A stretch of 64,000 bases of DNA from Lithospermum erythrorhizon (lineage: Eukaryota > Streptophyta > Magnoliopsida > Boraginales > Boraginaceae). Location of the stretch: assembly GCA_019722365.1 (NCBI GenBank), contig JADFUC010002331.1, positions 248,001 to 312,000 on the forward strand, written 5' to 3'. The position numbers and the translations under genes are program-made. The notes beneath the pieces are model-generated. The model saw nothing but the letters and a program-made list of their open reading frames with translations, ran no database searches and was not told where the DNA came from. This document shows, piece after piece, positions 47,878-61,172 of the stretch (position 1 is the stretch's first letter; each line of letters begins with the position of its first letter).

Positions 47878-49980
47878 ATCCTACCCAAAATTCCAATTCA
47901 ACCATCAGTAAATATCAAAACTTCGGAATTAACAACATCAATGTCACCGATCTTACATATCCTATAAAAAACGCCTAATAACACACTCACTCAACTACTA
48001 CATCCGATACATCTCATAAATTAAATAAATACTACACTGATCATTAAAATATAGTCTAGTTTCGATTTTCGATGGTTGCATCATCAAATGTCCCAATGCC
48101 TCTACGACTCCCTGCTAAGTGAGGTAAGGAGGGGTCGGATAATCTGTAACCTTTATGATACTTGAAGTGCCCCGTTTTTGATGGTCGGATTTTTTTTTTT
48201 TTTTTAACTCATATATTCTTTATATATTGTATAATATTTGGTGAAAAATATCAAAGATTGTGTTAACCTACTTTGTATAATGTTAAAAATCTTGCCTCAA
48301 ACAAATTTATGTACCAATTAATGCCTAAAGTTTGTTAATTTGTGTTCAAAAATCAAACTATATTTCCTCTACTTTTTATTTGTGGTTCTAGCAGACTTTA
48401 CTTGGCGTAGATTAAAGGAAAATAAAAATAATCCAACAACTACATTAAAAATATAAAAGTAATTATTTGAAATTATAATTTCATAAGAAAAAATAGTAAT
48501 ATTTTAAAAATTATAAAATAGTAGAATGACAAATATTTTTAAACAAAAAATTTAGTCTCGAAGGACAAATAAAAAAAACGTAGGAAGTATTTTATACAAT
48601 ACTTCAAAATTGAGTGAGTAAAATAAAAAAGTGACAATCAAAATGGGACAGATGCAACACTAATTATTACATCATGTTTGTTAAGCTTAACTAAACCACG
48701 ATACTAAAAATGGGGAAAATTCAGATCAAATTATAACAAAAAACAAATTTATTTATACGCAATTAAATAAAATAATGAATACGATGATAAAAACAGTAAA
48801 AAATTATACGGAGTATATGAAATATGCAATTCGATTCAAGAAAGATTAAGAATTAAGATGAGAAATAGGACAAATAAATTGGGACAAAAAAACTGAACCT
48901 CTGATCAATTGAGGATTGGACGAATCAATGTCTGGATGACTATATTCAGGAAGGAATAATGAAAGGAGATTTTCTTACAATTAAAAATATATAAAGAGGT
49001 ATCAAATCTTATAAGGGAAAGTGTTTTGGATCATTAAAAATATCAAATTACCCCTGTTATTTTGAAGGATAATATGAAATTAGATTAGATTTGGAGTATG
49101 AGTATTCGAAATAGGAGGGTTTTGAGCCGTGAGTGATCGATGTGATTTTTTAAAAAGCATTAGTGATGTTGATCATAGTGCTTATAATTTTAAACAATAT
49201 GTTAAAAAGTTACTCCGTATAAGAGAATTGTTATGAAATAATATGATGCCTTGTACACTAAGTTATTTTGTTTTAGCAGAAATGAGATAGATTGTCTACT
49301 TTCAAATTATTAGGTTCACTGTTATGAAGTATTATATTTAGAACCCTCTTCGTTGTATTGTATTCATACAAAACCAATAAAATATTATAAACCCATTCTT
49401 GAAGTATTATACTTAAATACATTTCATTGTGCTTAGTTATATTCGTAGCAACGTTATCGTGATCAATTTCCGATTGAGATACTTTTATTTCAACTTCAAT
49501 CTCGATTTATTTAAGACTTTTTTGTAGGGAAAATATTATATTCCATCTTCAATCACGCATATAATATTATTGATATGTTAGCATATTAATTTGTTGGCTT
49601 AATATTAGCATACTAAGTTGTTAAAATACTAAAATTGATATAAAGAGTAAATTAAATAATTTGGATATGGAGTATAATATAATTATTATGTTAGCATTGG
49701 CATTTCCATTGCAGAATTGACCATACTAGTATTGTTGATATGTTAGCTTTGTATATTGTTACTGTATTATGATTTATGATCGACATAAATAGAGACCCTA
49801 CATAATTATTCATAAAATAATTAAGGTATTAGATACATAGGATGATGACAGTATTGGATCGATGATATAGGTAGGATGAATTTTATAATATAAACTCTAT
49901 ATATAAAAATTTAATTATGGATTTATACTAATATCGATTGATAGCATTGATATGATATATTTATAGCGTAGTCACCAAAG
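47878..49980. other. AT-rich spacer upstream of lunapark
   Basis: Includes the lunapark 5' leader, a poly-T run near 48190, the MITE-like element at 48360-48590 and TACGGAGTAT/TACTCCGTAT words at 48807 and 49211. No coding sequence seen. Confidence 0.55.
48360..48590. mobile_element. MITE-like element
   Basis: The left end ATTTCCTCTACTTTTTATTT and the right end (reverse complement begins ATACTTCCTACGTTTTTTTT) form imperfect inverted repeats of about 25 bases. The body is AT-rich and non-coding. Confidence 0.6.
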
Positions 49981-50039
49981 ACTTAAGCGTTTTCTTTGTA
50001 CTTTACCACCTTGATGCTTGTCGACGCAGGTTCTAGTGA

Positions 50040-51120
50040 TATTAGGGGGCAAGGGAGCGTTCCATGGCTTTTTGATACTTTCTCTTGGGAATTGCATTTT
50101 TTGGTTTTATGTCACAATCTTATGAGTCCTCTGTTTTGAGGAGCGTTAGTAAGTAAGGAAGCATTCCGCGCTTCTTGATGCTCTTCTTTGGTGTTTGCTT
50201 TGATTTGGTGGTATGAGATATTTTTATAACATATTGTATTATCGACTAAATGATTTTTTATATTATAATGTCATGTGACCAATTTTAAGCTTGAGTTTGT
50301 GGCCCTTGACATTTCTGGAAAGAATTATTTGCCGTGGGTGCTAGATGCTGAGATTCATTTGGATGCAAATGGTCTCGGAGATACTATAAAAGATGAGAAT
50401 AGAGAGCTTTATGATCAAGACAAGGCAAAGGCCATGATCTTCCTTAGTAGCCATCTTCACAAAGGATTAAAAATGAATATCTACATTGGCAAAATCTCAT
50501 GACCTTTAAAAAATGGAAAGATAGATATGGCTAAAGACGGTTATTCTCCCAAAGCTCTTTATATTTGGATCTTTTGAAGAACTTTGAAGATTTTAAAAGT
50601 GTCGTGGTATAATTATGCGTTTTCGAATTAGTCCACAATTGAAGTTATGTGGAGAGAGAGAGAATATCCTTTGAAGATATCATAGAGAAAATATTCTTTC
50701 TTTTTTGCTACTAATGTGCTCTGTAGCGGCAAATATCGTGAAAAGGGATTTAAAAGATATTCTAAACTAATCGGTTATGCGCTCTTGGTTGAGCAAAATA
50801 ATGACTCTTGATGAAAAACACTAGAGTAGTCGTGGATGTGGGCGTGGAGGTGGGCAATTAGTGGTTTTTCTTGTCCATTAAGCTACCATGGGCGTCCATT
50901 CGCTAGGAGGCGTGGACATAATTAGTGGAACAATAACAATGAGAGAAAATGGTAAGCATGAGGATAAATCGGTGGAGAACATATGCTACCGTTATGGCGA
51001 TTAAGAATCGTGGTCAAGTGCAGAGTCGTGCCCGTAGCGTCTTGTCGGATCAAATTATATATTGAATCCAAGGACAGCGTGGGGTTAAGTTACTGGCCTC
51101 TGAGGTTGCTTTGAAGTTTT
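50040..51120 (+). mobile_element. Truncated copia remnant: leader and gag
   Basis: The open stretch 50275-50502 encodes LEFVALDISGKNYLPWVLDA and EIHLDANGLGDTIKDENREL, the typical N-terminus of a plant copia gag. Frame-broken gag continues through YREKGFKRYSKLIGYALLVE to a degenerate zinc knuckle (ENICYRYGD...) near 50980. No protease, integrase or RT follows, and no LTR pair is evident. It is in plus orientation and not part of the 35.5-41.7 kb element. The leader has two related ~45 bp segments (about 50050 and 50155). Confidence 0.85.
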
Positions 51121-53369
51121 AACAATGATGTCCTATGTTAATATACTTTCTGTAGAAATCCATCAACCGAAACTTTGTTGATGCTAACATGAAATACAAA
51201 GTGATACATCTTTTCTTATGTAGACTTTGTCAAGTCTTCCATAGATTGATTAGTTCTCCAATACATGTTGTAATGTCAGGTCTTTCATTGATTGATCTTA
51301 CAAATATCTAGCTGACAACTTGATTTCTCAGGGTCGGTACAATTCAAAGCTCATTGACATACAAAGATTGGGTTGAAAATAAGCTTTGGTGCTCATAGAA
51401 GATCCATGTACCCCATATTGAATTAAGTCATAACAGAATTCAAACATAGACACTAAGAAATTGATCCTGATTTTGATGTGAACCTTCATCTTTCCTTTTG
51501 TGTCCTTTGAAAGTGCTGGTACCTAGTACACTAGTTGTAAGTTCACGGCCAGGAAACGCCTTAGCTCTGGGAACATGATTTTCCAAACATTATAGATTTT
51601 CAAGTTCAACTACTACTGATTGATGAAATAACATAGTCAAACCCTACAAAAATGAGGGTGGAATAGTAAAGATTATCACTTTTAATTATCAACATTCATC
51701 AAAGTTACATAAAATCTAGACGAATTTCATTATAATTTCGACAAAAAGACTCTAAAACAGGAGCACAGAAGAATCTATGCAATACAATCAATCAACGAAA
51801 AGTTTATATCTTCACAGATAACAATAATTAAAACGTATGATTTCAAATAATTAAAGAAATAAAGATTGAGACTTTTCAAGTTAAAACATTTACATATTCC
51901 AATTCATCAGGAAATTAAGCTTTCAAACTAAAACCTCATAAAAAATAATTCTACAAAGTACAATATTCATAAAAAAGTTAAGCTTCCAAACTAAAAGCCC
52001 ATAATATCAAACTTATACAACACATTAATCAAAATCACATAAATATTTGGAAGAATTTCAAACTCAATTTCAACACACACTCTACAACAAGAGCATATAA
52101 CAATTCAATCAATCAAAAAGTTAATTCTTTGCTCGAATTTCATAAATTCAAATAGAAGCGATGGTATAGTAACAAGGTTGTCGTGGAGGTATCGTTGGAG
52201 CGAGGAAAGGGGTGAGATAAAAGAGAACTGACGAAGTGGTAGAAGGAGATGGCGAATTTTCGAAGTTGATGAGGAGGAAAGGAAGGAGTATGATGTACGT
52301 AATTTGAATGTGGAATATATTTAATGGTCTCGACATTTAATTAAACTGATCCGCTAAACACCCCAAACGAATGACTGAAGCCCGCGAACAGTTTGCATAG
52401 TTTTTGCACTGGATCCGTCTCCAGTGCCAACTCTATCTTAGAGATTGTCATTCAAGTTTCGCTATTCTCAATTATGGATATTTTAATCAAACTCTTTGAT
52501 TTGGAAATATACAACTTTTTGTGATATATCACCCTTTTTTACTTGAAATAATACGGAGTATGTTAGAAGGACTTGATACATTAAATGGTAGGGATGATAA
52601 TTGAGACAAGTCGTTAAAAATGCTCTTTTAAGTTATTAAAAACTTTTATAAAATAATATTTATTTGTTAATATGTTTGGTAGTGATGTTATCGGAAGCGA
52701 TAATTTATAAAATACCTTCTTTAACTTTTAAACTAACAGCCGATTTAAGAGTTTTCGTAAAATAATTGACATTTCATAACATTTTTTGAATGTTGCAAGT
52801 TATCATTACAATTAATTGTCCAATTATTTCATTAAAAATTCTTCATCGAATACTGAATGTTAGAGAAGGTATTTTATTAGTTATTGCTCTGGATATGTAA
52901 AAATTGTTGTTACCGATATATTTATACCAAAAAATGATGTAGGAAATCCCCTAATTCTTTAACAGTTGGCTACATAAAAATTTGAATGACCGATCGGATA
53001 TAATATGGTAAATAAATGGTTTCAAACCAAGAAGAACCATGTGGAACTATACTTTCATTCTGCACTAACAATGGTTTTTTAGAACATGTACAATGATGAT
53101 ATTATATGAAACAAATGCATGGAAGCATACAAGCTTGATTTCATAAGCAGACAAATACCCTTAGAATCCATTCTTTAAGCTACTCAAGAATGGAACTTGT
53201 ACAACTTCAATGCATCTTGCCGAGAAAAGGACTGAAGATTTATAATAAAAAATTAAAACTAGGGATCATTTCAATTTCCAGACGGTAGCGAAGATGGACC
53301 ATCATCAGTGTAGCCACAGCATTGTATAAACTGAATCTGGTGTTTACTTCTGCAAACGAATTGTGATTA
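51121..53369. other. Spacer right of the gag remnant
   Basis: No gene recognised. Segments near 51710-51800 and 52037-52120 are diverged direct repeats (both have ACATAAA, GAATTTCA, AATTTC and CAATCAATCAA words), probably from an old retroelement. TACGGAGTA occurs at 52552. Confidence 0.5.
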
Positions 53370-56300
53370 TCACTCTTTAAACTTGTTGGTACCAACCGAA
53401 CTCTTGTTTGTAGCTTCGTTGTCCCAAGATGGATCCACGGGAGGAAGCTGGTATTCATCAGGCGTGAGGGCCAGTGCGAAATCAGGCAATGTTGGTGCAC
53501 TGTCCATAATTCTACAGTTAATGAAATGACTTATTAGAGGTTTTTAGAGAAGGTTGGATTTACATCTTCTAACTACGGCATTGTTTCGTCGTCTATTGTA
53601 GAGCTCCTGAATATTGAGAAGGAACACTTACTGTTCATGCGTATAGCGGTCCCTGTTGGTCCGCACCTTGCTAGAAGTATCCTTAGGGATCTTCTCCATT
53701 AGAAACTTCATAGTACCCCAAAGAGGGGGATTTCTGTATCAAAGAATTGAAGATATACTGAATACTAAAGCAAGGTTAATAAACTTAAACTAATAAAGAT
53801 GGACCCAAGCCCCTCTGCAGCTTCCCCTCCCCCCAGTTCAAGGGTAAAAAGGTTAATCTGAAAGATGCTGGACGAATAAGAGATGCACCTAGATGTAGGA
53901 ACTGCAGCATTGAAAGCTTCACATCCCCTATCACCTTCTTTAAGATACTCATCTGCAGCTTGCAAAGCGGCTACAGCTGTACTATGGGATCTTTCTGTGT
54001 TTCCTTCATCAAGGATCAAACCATGATAATAATATGCTGCAGCCTGGTTAAAGGACAGAACATGGTGATTATTGTCGAATACAATAGGCTCATAAATTGA
54101 AGTAGCTGTGATAATGCATCAAACAGAAAGATGAACGAAAACAAAAATGCAGTTATTTCAACGATCATTCAGTTTATGCCGACATATGTACAATGATTCA
54201 ACAAAATTCAGAAAGGGCTAGCTGGTTAGCTGTTTCTTAACCCCCTCTTGCAAAATTAATCACGAATTGAGAAGTGGGACGTGAAGATCTATCTAATACA
54301 ATGGTGATTAAATTGGCGGAGCAGAATAAGTTACCTTAGCTTCAGCGTATCTCCATTTCACAAACAGTTTATGCTTTTCGCCCCACCCATTTGATAATGG
54401 AAGACTGATAATGTTATCTTGGGCCTACACAATAAATTGATTCCAATAAAAGAAGAGACGGAGGGGGGGGGGACATAAAGGTAGATTCTTAAAGCATCTA
54501 CCTTGATCGTTTAATTGACGTTTCGCTTTTCAGTATATCGAGCTTTCATAGTTAGTTTCCCAGTTATTTGTAAAAAATTACAATAAAATTATATTTTCAA
54601 AGACAAATCAAGTGATATGAAATGTTATATTTATTAGAATAAAGAAAAAGTAGGTGGTTGTCGAATGTTAGTAAGCGAAAACCTCAATTAAAATGAATCG
54701 GAGGTAGTAATATATACTCTGATAATGTTATCTTGGGCCTGCTGCCAGTACTTTACCATCTCACACGCAAGTCTTCTTTTTACCGCTAATGTAGCCTTGG
54801 TACTGTCAATGGCAAGACCAAGTTGAATATCAACACCCTGATCACAGCAATGATTCAGAAATTATGGCATGGAGGCAGTAATAGTGATATTAATCAACAC
54901 AAGGAAGGAAAATAACAGTATATTAAGAACTTCACACACAGGCAGACACCACAGAGAGAAGTGTGAAACACATAAAATGAAAATTATTCACACAAATAGA
55001 TGGGTAGTGCCCTCTCATTTTTCATCTCCTTGTATCTACACCTTCGTGAAGTTATATTTTGAAGAGACCAAATCTCCTTAAACAGCTTTGATGTACTAGT
55101 GGTTCGGCTATAGTTCAACAGAGTGGCACTAAATGTAGCTGAGCTAAACAATGACTTGAACTGATCAATAACGCCACAAATAAATAGCATTGTGGTTGTA
55201 AGTGATCATGTTTCTGTCTTCTAGAATAGCTCATACCTGTGCCAGTGCTTGGAGGCATAGTGCTCTTAGGTTTCCTTCAGCTAAATCTACAGGAAGATTT
55301 CTCCTGGTACACCATCAATTGTCAATAGAGAAAACAATGAAGCTACGTATGTTATTATAAATCATAGCTTAGACGAAATTCAGTGGATTTAGGTTCATGT
55401 ACCTGAGTTCTGTAGGGAACTTCGGAAGAACTTGTCGGACAGCACAGTCAAGGTACCCTGCAGCCTTCAGAAACACATCAACTGAAGACTTCCTATTTTC
55501 TGTTGCATTAATTGCATTTAATAAGGGGAAGAAAACAATCGAAATCGAACATTAACTTTAAGAGCTAAACAAGAAAGGCTGGTATATAGAATTTCATGAC
55601 AACCAACAAATGCTCACCTTCTGAGATCTTCGGCTGATGGCCATCAGCATATGTTCGTGGAAGAAGCATAAAGTTAGCTTTAAATAATGAGAGAGTCGCC
55701 ATCAAGTGCAAAACTGACAATACTTCATACCAAACACTAAACATTGCTGTCTCCTGAAAAATATTGAAAAGCTTATAAAAAAAAGTATCTCCATATCCAA
55801 GGTAGCACTTCAAACAAAGCCATAAAACTTAAGAGTGACACTATTTTTCCAGCCTGACCTCTTTCTCATCTTCTTGATTGACCCAAATAAACTGTACATT
55901 GTGCTGTAAGGAACTACCTGTAAGATTGACACCCTTAGAATCAAAATTTGCTTTAACACATTAATTTTAATATATGACCCAAAATATAGATGATTTACCA
56001 TCTTCAACTAGTCCTAAAAGAACAGGTAAGTAATCCTCAAGAGCTTGCAGAAGATCAGACTGGATCAAACCTAGTGCACGAAACGATGTAGATTCATCAA
56101 TATGTACTAAATTTAGAACTTACCGGACCATTCTCTAAACAACTAACCTTGTTGGCTACCATATTTCTTTTTTGTTCTTGTAATAGTTAGACCTTCTTGC
56201 ATAGCCAAAACAACTATTCTAGTCCTAAGAGCAGTCAGGCGTTCCACTAAACTTTTCGACAACTCATCACCAATCGATTCAGAGAGATCAACAGCCTTAG

Positions 56301-56400
56301 GAATTCGCAACCCAGGAACAAAGACAGAAACTTCCCCAATCTTTCCTGGCCTTCGACGGCTTCCAACGCCATCAGCGGGAGTAGATATCAGGCATCCCAT
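53370..56400 (-). CDS. BRO1-domain protein (At1g73390/At1g17940/At5g14020 type)
   Basis: Predicted 423 residues from exons 56400-56148, 56070-55999, 55917-55859, 55753-55618, 55499-55403, 55303-55237, 54837-54739, 54424-54335, 54043-53889, 53733-53632 and 53511-53370, all in phase. BRO1 domains are banana-shaped helical modules of ESCRT-associated endosomal proteins (ALIX, Bro1). The function of this plant subfamily is poorly known. It starts MGCLIS, a good N-myristoylation/palmitoylation signal for membrane attachment. Family words include RRPGKIGEVSVFVPGLRIPK, LVERLTALRTRIVVLAMQEG, WYEVLSVLHLMA, KAAGYLDCAVRQVLPKFPTE and AAAYYYHGLILDEGNTE. The exon 54837-54739 ends at CAG followed by GCCCAAG, a non-GT donor inside a 22 bp direct repeat. 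If that intron is not spliced, the gene is broken. Confidence 0.88.
54405..54426. repeat. 22 bp direct repeat, copy in exon 8 of the BRO1 gene
   Basis: Identical to 54719-54740. It covers the acceptor AG and the first 20 bases of the exon that begins AQDNII. Confidence 0.95.
54683..54711. other. Stowaway-like terminal sequence inside the BRO1 intron
   Basis: On the minus strand this reads TACTACCTCCGATTCATTTT then AATT, like a Stowaway terminal repeat. A second, same-direction CCTCCGTCTC lies near 54460. No clean inverted partner was found, so this may be part of one or two decayed MITEs. Confidence 0.45.
54719..54740. repeat. 22 bp direct repeat, copy at the end of exon 7 of the BRO1 gene
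   Basis: Identical to 54405-54426 and 314 bp from it. It begins with the last AG of the CAGCAG codons and continues as a second copy of the exon 8 start. Confidence 0.95.
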
Positions 56401-59400
56401 ATTCTTGTATATCTTGTATCACTCACCTTTGATCAATGAAAAGTAATAGCAAAAGAATTAGAACTAACTGAATACTAGCAAAAATCACAGGAATGTAATA
56501 AGGACTCACAAGGTTTTGAACAAATGAGCTACAACTTGTAGCTCCAAGTGGCTCATTCAATAAATAAAGACAGCTACGAGAGAAAATATCCAATTTCCAC
56601 AAGAATCTACATATTCAAAGTCTATGAGCAATTAATAAGAATATTTGTCAAAGTCTATCACAAGTTGAACTAATGAACCATAATTCTCCAATACTTTCTG
56701 CATAATAAAGTGTGTATTTACTCATTACAGTGGAGGAACTAATGAACCGTAATTCTCCAATACTCTCCCCCAAGAAAAATTATGTTGTTCGCCCCCCAAT
56801 TTTTTTATATTTTTTCTTATAAGTATGGTATCAATTAATCTGCCCCTACATAAAAATCGTGATTCCGCTACTGACAACAAGTACAATGCAAATACAAGGG
56901 GTAAAGAAAGTGACATCAATACCATAGAGAAGCCATAAATTGACAAGTGTGATGCATTGAATCATTTACATGTATCTATCTTGCACTTTTTCTAATTACT
57001 TCAACTCTGCCTCCCTCTTCTTTTAAATTCTCTCATTTACAAATGGAACTTTATAGCTACCTACAAGGCTAAAAAAGATCGAATCTTCAACTTTTATAAG
57101 AAAGTTTCAATGCAATAAACAAAGAAAAAGGGCATATCATAGACTAAACAATGTTATTAATAAAGGGGTCAGAATCAAACCTGCTGTAAACCAGATGGAA
57201 AAAAACTGCATTAACTATAAGAATCAAGAATGGAACAAGTGATCCTATCGGGGGCTCACAATCCTTATGAACTTCTAGTTAACGATGATCAGGCAAAATA
57301 TATATGGGTGACATTTAAGGGATGCACTGGCTTCTTTTAGACACAAAAAAAAAATAAAAATAAAAATAAAAATATTGGATTTTTAATGGTTTTCTGGATC
57401 TTTTTGGGGTTATACTGTTCTGGCAAAAAACTGAAAGCCAACTGAAACTAACTCAATTCATCTCAATTGACTTTATAGTGTTTGAATATAGTGCAATTCT
57501 TGAAGTTGGAGAAGTTGTCATTTGAAACAAAAATAGACAGATATTTGGGAAATATGAACACATTAGTCTTACTCTTGAATAATAATTTTCAGGTTTCAGA
57601 ATTGTGCTAAATACTACCAATTGAGAAGCTGTCATTGTCATCATTAGGACAGAGAGAGAGAGAGAGTTTCAATATGTTAACTGTAAGATTTAAGAATGTG
57701 TTCAAGGTCTTGTTTGGTTTGGGTGTAGGAAAGTAAAAGATACAGGTATACATTTTCTTTAGCTTCAATACAACTAGTAAGAATAGTTAGGAATGACTTT
57801 CGAGGATCTTATCTCCTCTATAACAAGCATTCATTAAGAAAATATATAATTATACATCGGAATATATATATATTCCATTAATTCAAATTTAGTCTCTTTG
57901 TGACATGTATATCAGACTAATCAATTTAACGTGTCGAATATAATAAACACAGTGATTTATTATTTCTTCCATGTAAATATTTTAGGAATGTTCACCAAAA
58001 CGCATGTATAAAAAGAATGTTTATCTAGTCCATTTTTGTGTCGCATTCTATTGTATCTTCCGTATCTTTACAATACAATACGAAAGATACCTTTTAGAGG
58101 TCGTATTCCATATCTTTTGTCCATATGTATTGTACTTTATCTTAGCATTTATATCATTTATGAAAAATACAGTGGAATTTTGATGCTTAATTTTTATCAT
58201 TATGGGAATTGAAAATTCTGAGGAACCAAGTCTTGAGAAAAGTCCAACATACAATATGACAATTGGCACATTTGGAGTTTTCTTTCTGACGGTGGTAACT
58301 GAATTTTCGTTATTTAATGCCTATTTTACGTTTTGGCTAGGGAATGCAATAAAATATAAAATATAAAATATACTATTGAGTCTCTTCCCCCTTGTTGATA
58401 AATGATACACTATCATGTTATTCATGTATGGCATATTCTAATTTGTCAAAATGATAACAGTTTTGAAATGTTCACTTCCTCCCTTAGCAACTTAGCAATG
58501 GCATATACCTTGTTATAAATTACTGTAAATGTTAATGTTATAGTGATTTTTAAGTGTTCATATTTCAATATCTTTTAGCTCGAGTTTGCTAGTTTGCTTG
58601 AGAACAAGTAGTTGTGACCATCAATGATAATTGAGATCTTCTAGATGGGTTCATTAGATCGTGGGTTGACTAATCATCTTGTTATAACAATTGATTTTAG
58701 ATTGAATACTTGTTCATTCTTAATATTATATCAAAAGCGTGATTGGTTTCACGATGAAAAATTATCTAAGTACATCATCAAATACATTAAAAAATCATGT
58801 TCCAAAAAATTAATAACTACAACCTATTTGTGTGGAGTGTTATAGTGGAGGAACTAGAATGTGGGAGGAACTAAGGTATCGGGACAGTTCCCTACTAATT
58901 TTTTTTTTTAAGTTCTATTAAACATTTTCTAAAATTTATTATATATATTCATTTCCTTAACTATATTTGTATTTTTTTATTTATATGATATCAACTTATT
59001 TATGATTTCTCCATTGAAATATTATATTGAAATACCCAATAATTCCTTTCTATACTTCAACTTCTACCCATCCCATAATTTTTTAAATATTTCTTTTTAA
59101 TACCATCCCAACAATATTTTATACAAGAAATACGGAGTACAAAATACAAGATGAGGCCATACCTTTGCTTATTATCATGCATACGTGTCACTGAGCTGGC
59201 CAATCACAAAAGTCCATTATTTCAAGAAAGTTGACAAACTCGTGTCACCATATTATAGGTTTGGTGGTAGTAGGCAGCAGAAAGCAATCCACCTATGCCT
59301 AAATATGGCAACATCACGTGCATTCAAGTTTCTAACTCAAGAGGACATGACATGTGGTGCTTATTAAATAGACGTACGCAGTTTTTAATATTAGAAATAA

Positions 59401-59537
59401 TTCTTTCATACCAGGTAATTGATCATTTAATAAAAAAAATTATTTCATTATAGCTAATCATTATTATCAATATCATTTTTTTCATTAAGTTAAAAAAATA
59501 TTTTTTTCTCCTAAATAATTTAATTTTCATTGATTAT

Positions 59538-59820
59538 TATTTCTCTCGTCTTTAAAATAATAAAATCGATTCTTACTTTGTATACAAATGATTGATGTTT
59601 TTAATTATCTCTTGTATGAAAATAATGTATGATGTCTTTTACCTTATTTGTCCTTATGATAACTTTTTTTTATGTATAAGAAGTAATTAATAATGTCAAT
59701 TAAAACAAATAAAGTAGTGATATGAAGGGAAAAAAATTACTTGAAAATGTAAAAAATTAAATATTTTGATATATTAATATTAGGTTAAAATATCAATCAT
59801 TTAGAGATGAAGGGAGTATT
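59538..59820. mobile_element. MITE-like element
   Basis: The left end TATTTCTCTCGTCTTTAAAA is roughly inverted at the right end (reverse complement AATACTCCCTTCATCTCTAA). The body is AT-rich and non-coding. Confidence 0.6.
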
Positions 59821-60936
59821 ATATTAATAAAATAATTTTGAGGTAGATAATCAATTATATTGAGATACAGATATTTATCGATTATACAATAATTATTAAG
59901 TTGACACGTGTCCAAAAGTCTTACCTATTTTTAGGAATTAAATAATTGATTGTCCAGTGAGGGTGGAGGTGGACATTAAGATCTCCGAACAGGTGGGCTG
60001 CGTATTGTGAAGGCAATGATGAGTTGTACGTGGAGGGTGGAGGCACTTTTGACGGTTCAGGATGTCGGGTTTTTTTGTTTGGTGAGCTGGATTTGCTGTT
60101 ATGTGATTTTGTCGTAGTTGAAAAATATCTCAAGGTACAAGACAAAAACTTTTTATTTTTAAAATATAACTCGAATCGGTGTTACAAATTGACACATAAA
60201 CATTAGTTTTATACTCGATCGATTTTGGAACATAAACTCGATCCAACTAAAAAATTATTATGCATAATTATTAAATTAATAATGTATACAAATAATATGT
60301 TTGAACACTCGCTATATATTACATTAGTATGAAAATTTGAATTTTGTTAACGAAAATGCTCAAATTAAGTTGACATAGAGTGGAACTCGGCCAGGGTTTG
60401 ACTCATCAATATTGATACTCGATTTGGAATAAAACTGGAACATTAAGGTTAGACTCGACTAGATATTATCGAAGCGAATTTAAAAGCTTTTTTTAGGGTT
60501 GATAGATTTGGCTAGTTTAAAACTTTAGCCTTATCGTATGGGGAGTAAAGTTCGAGTCTTGTATAGGATCTTCGTCACTTGTCACATACACACTCTTTTT
60601 TATATTGGCCTTATCATAGGTAGTACTTTTATCTAGTATGTTCAAGATACCCAAGTACTCAATATATTTAGTATTTCGGTTCCATCATATTTAAAAATTA
60701 GCCAAAGAAAACCACTTTGAGTGGTTGTATCTCTAATGATTTGGCAAATATTATGGTATATAACTATATGAGGAATACGAATATACATATACTAACTATG
60801 AACATATATAGGTAGATCATAGACATGGGATGGGTCCAATCGGACGTCGTAGGAATTCGGTCCATTGACTTGGGACGAGTCCACTAGGCTCTTAAGTGGC
60901 CCCTTAACCCACTTGTTAATAAATTGTATTTGGTAT

Positions 60937-61172
60937 TACTCTCTTCATTCATAAAAGATTATCATTTTTTTTGAAAACTTTTTATAGTTTAATTTTGATC
61001 GTAAATTTTTTATTTGTATTTTATAATATTTGATGAAAAATGTCGATAGAAAAGAATTTGAAATGTATTTTTTTATTGATATATTTTCATAAAATATTAT
61101 ACTCGACTCTTTACAAACATAAATTCAATTATAAAAAAATGAAGTAAGATAATCTTTAGGAGCGAGAAAGTA
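60937..61172. mobile_element. MITE-like element
   Basis: The left end TACTCTCTTCATTCATAAAA (then GATTATC) is inverted at the right end (reverse complement TACTTTCTCGCTCCTAAAGA, then TTATC). It is about 236 bp with a TA-rich context. Confidence 0.65.

Noticed and set aside
59921..60145. Open frames on both strands in a GC-richer island (YVEGGGTFDGSG / PEPSKVPPPSTYNSSLP)
   Set aside because: Looks like a gene fragment, but I could not assign it or find joining exons.
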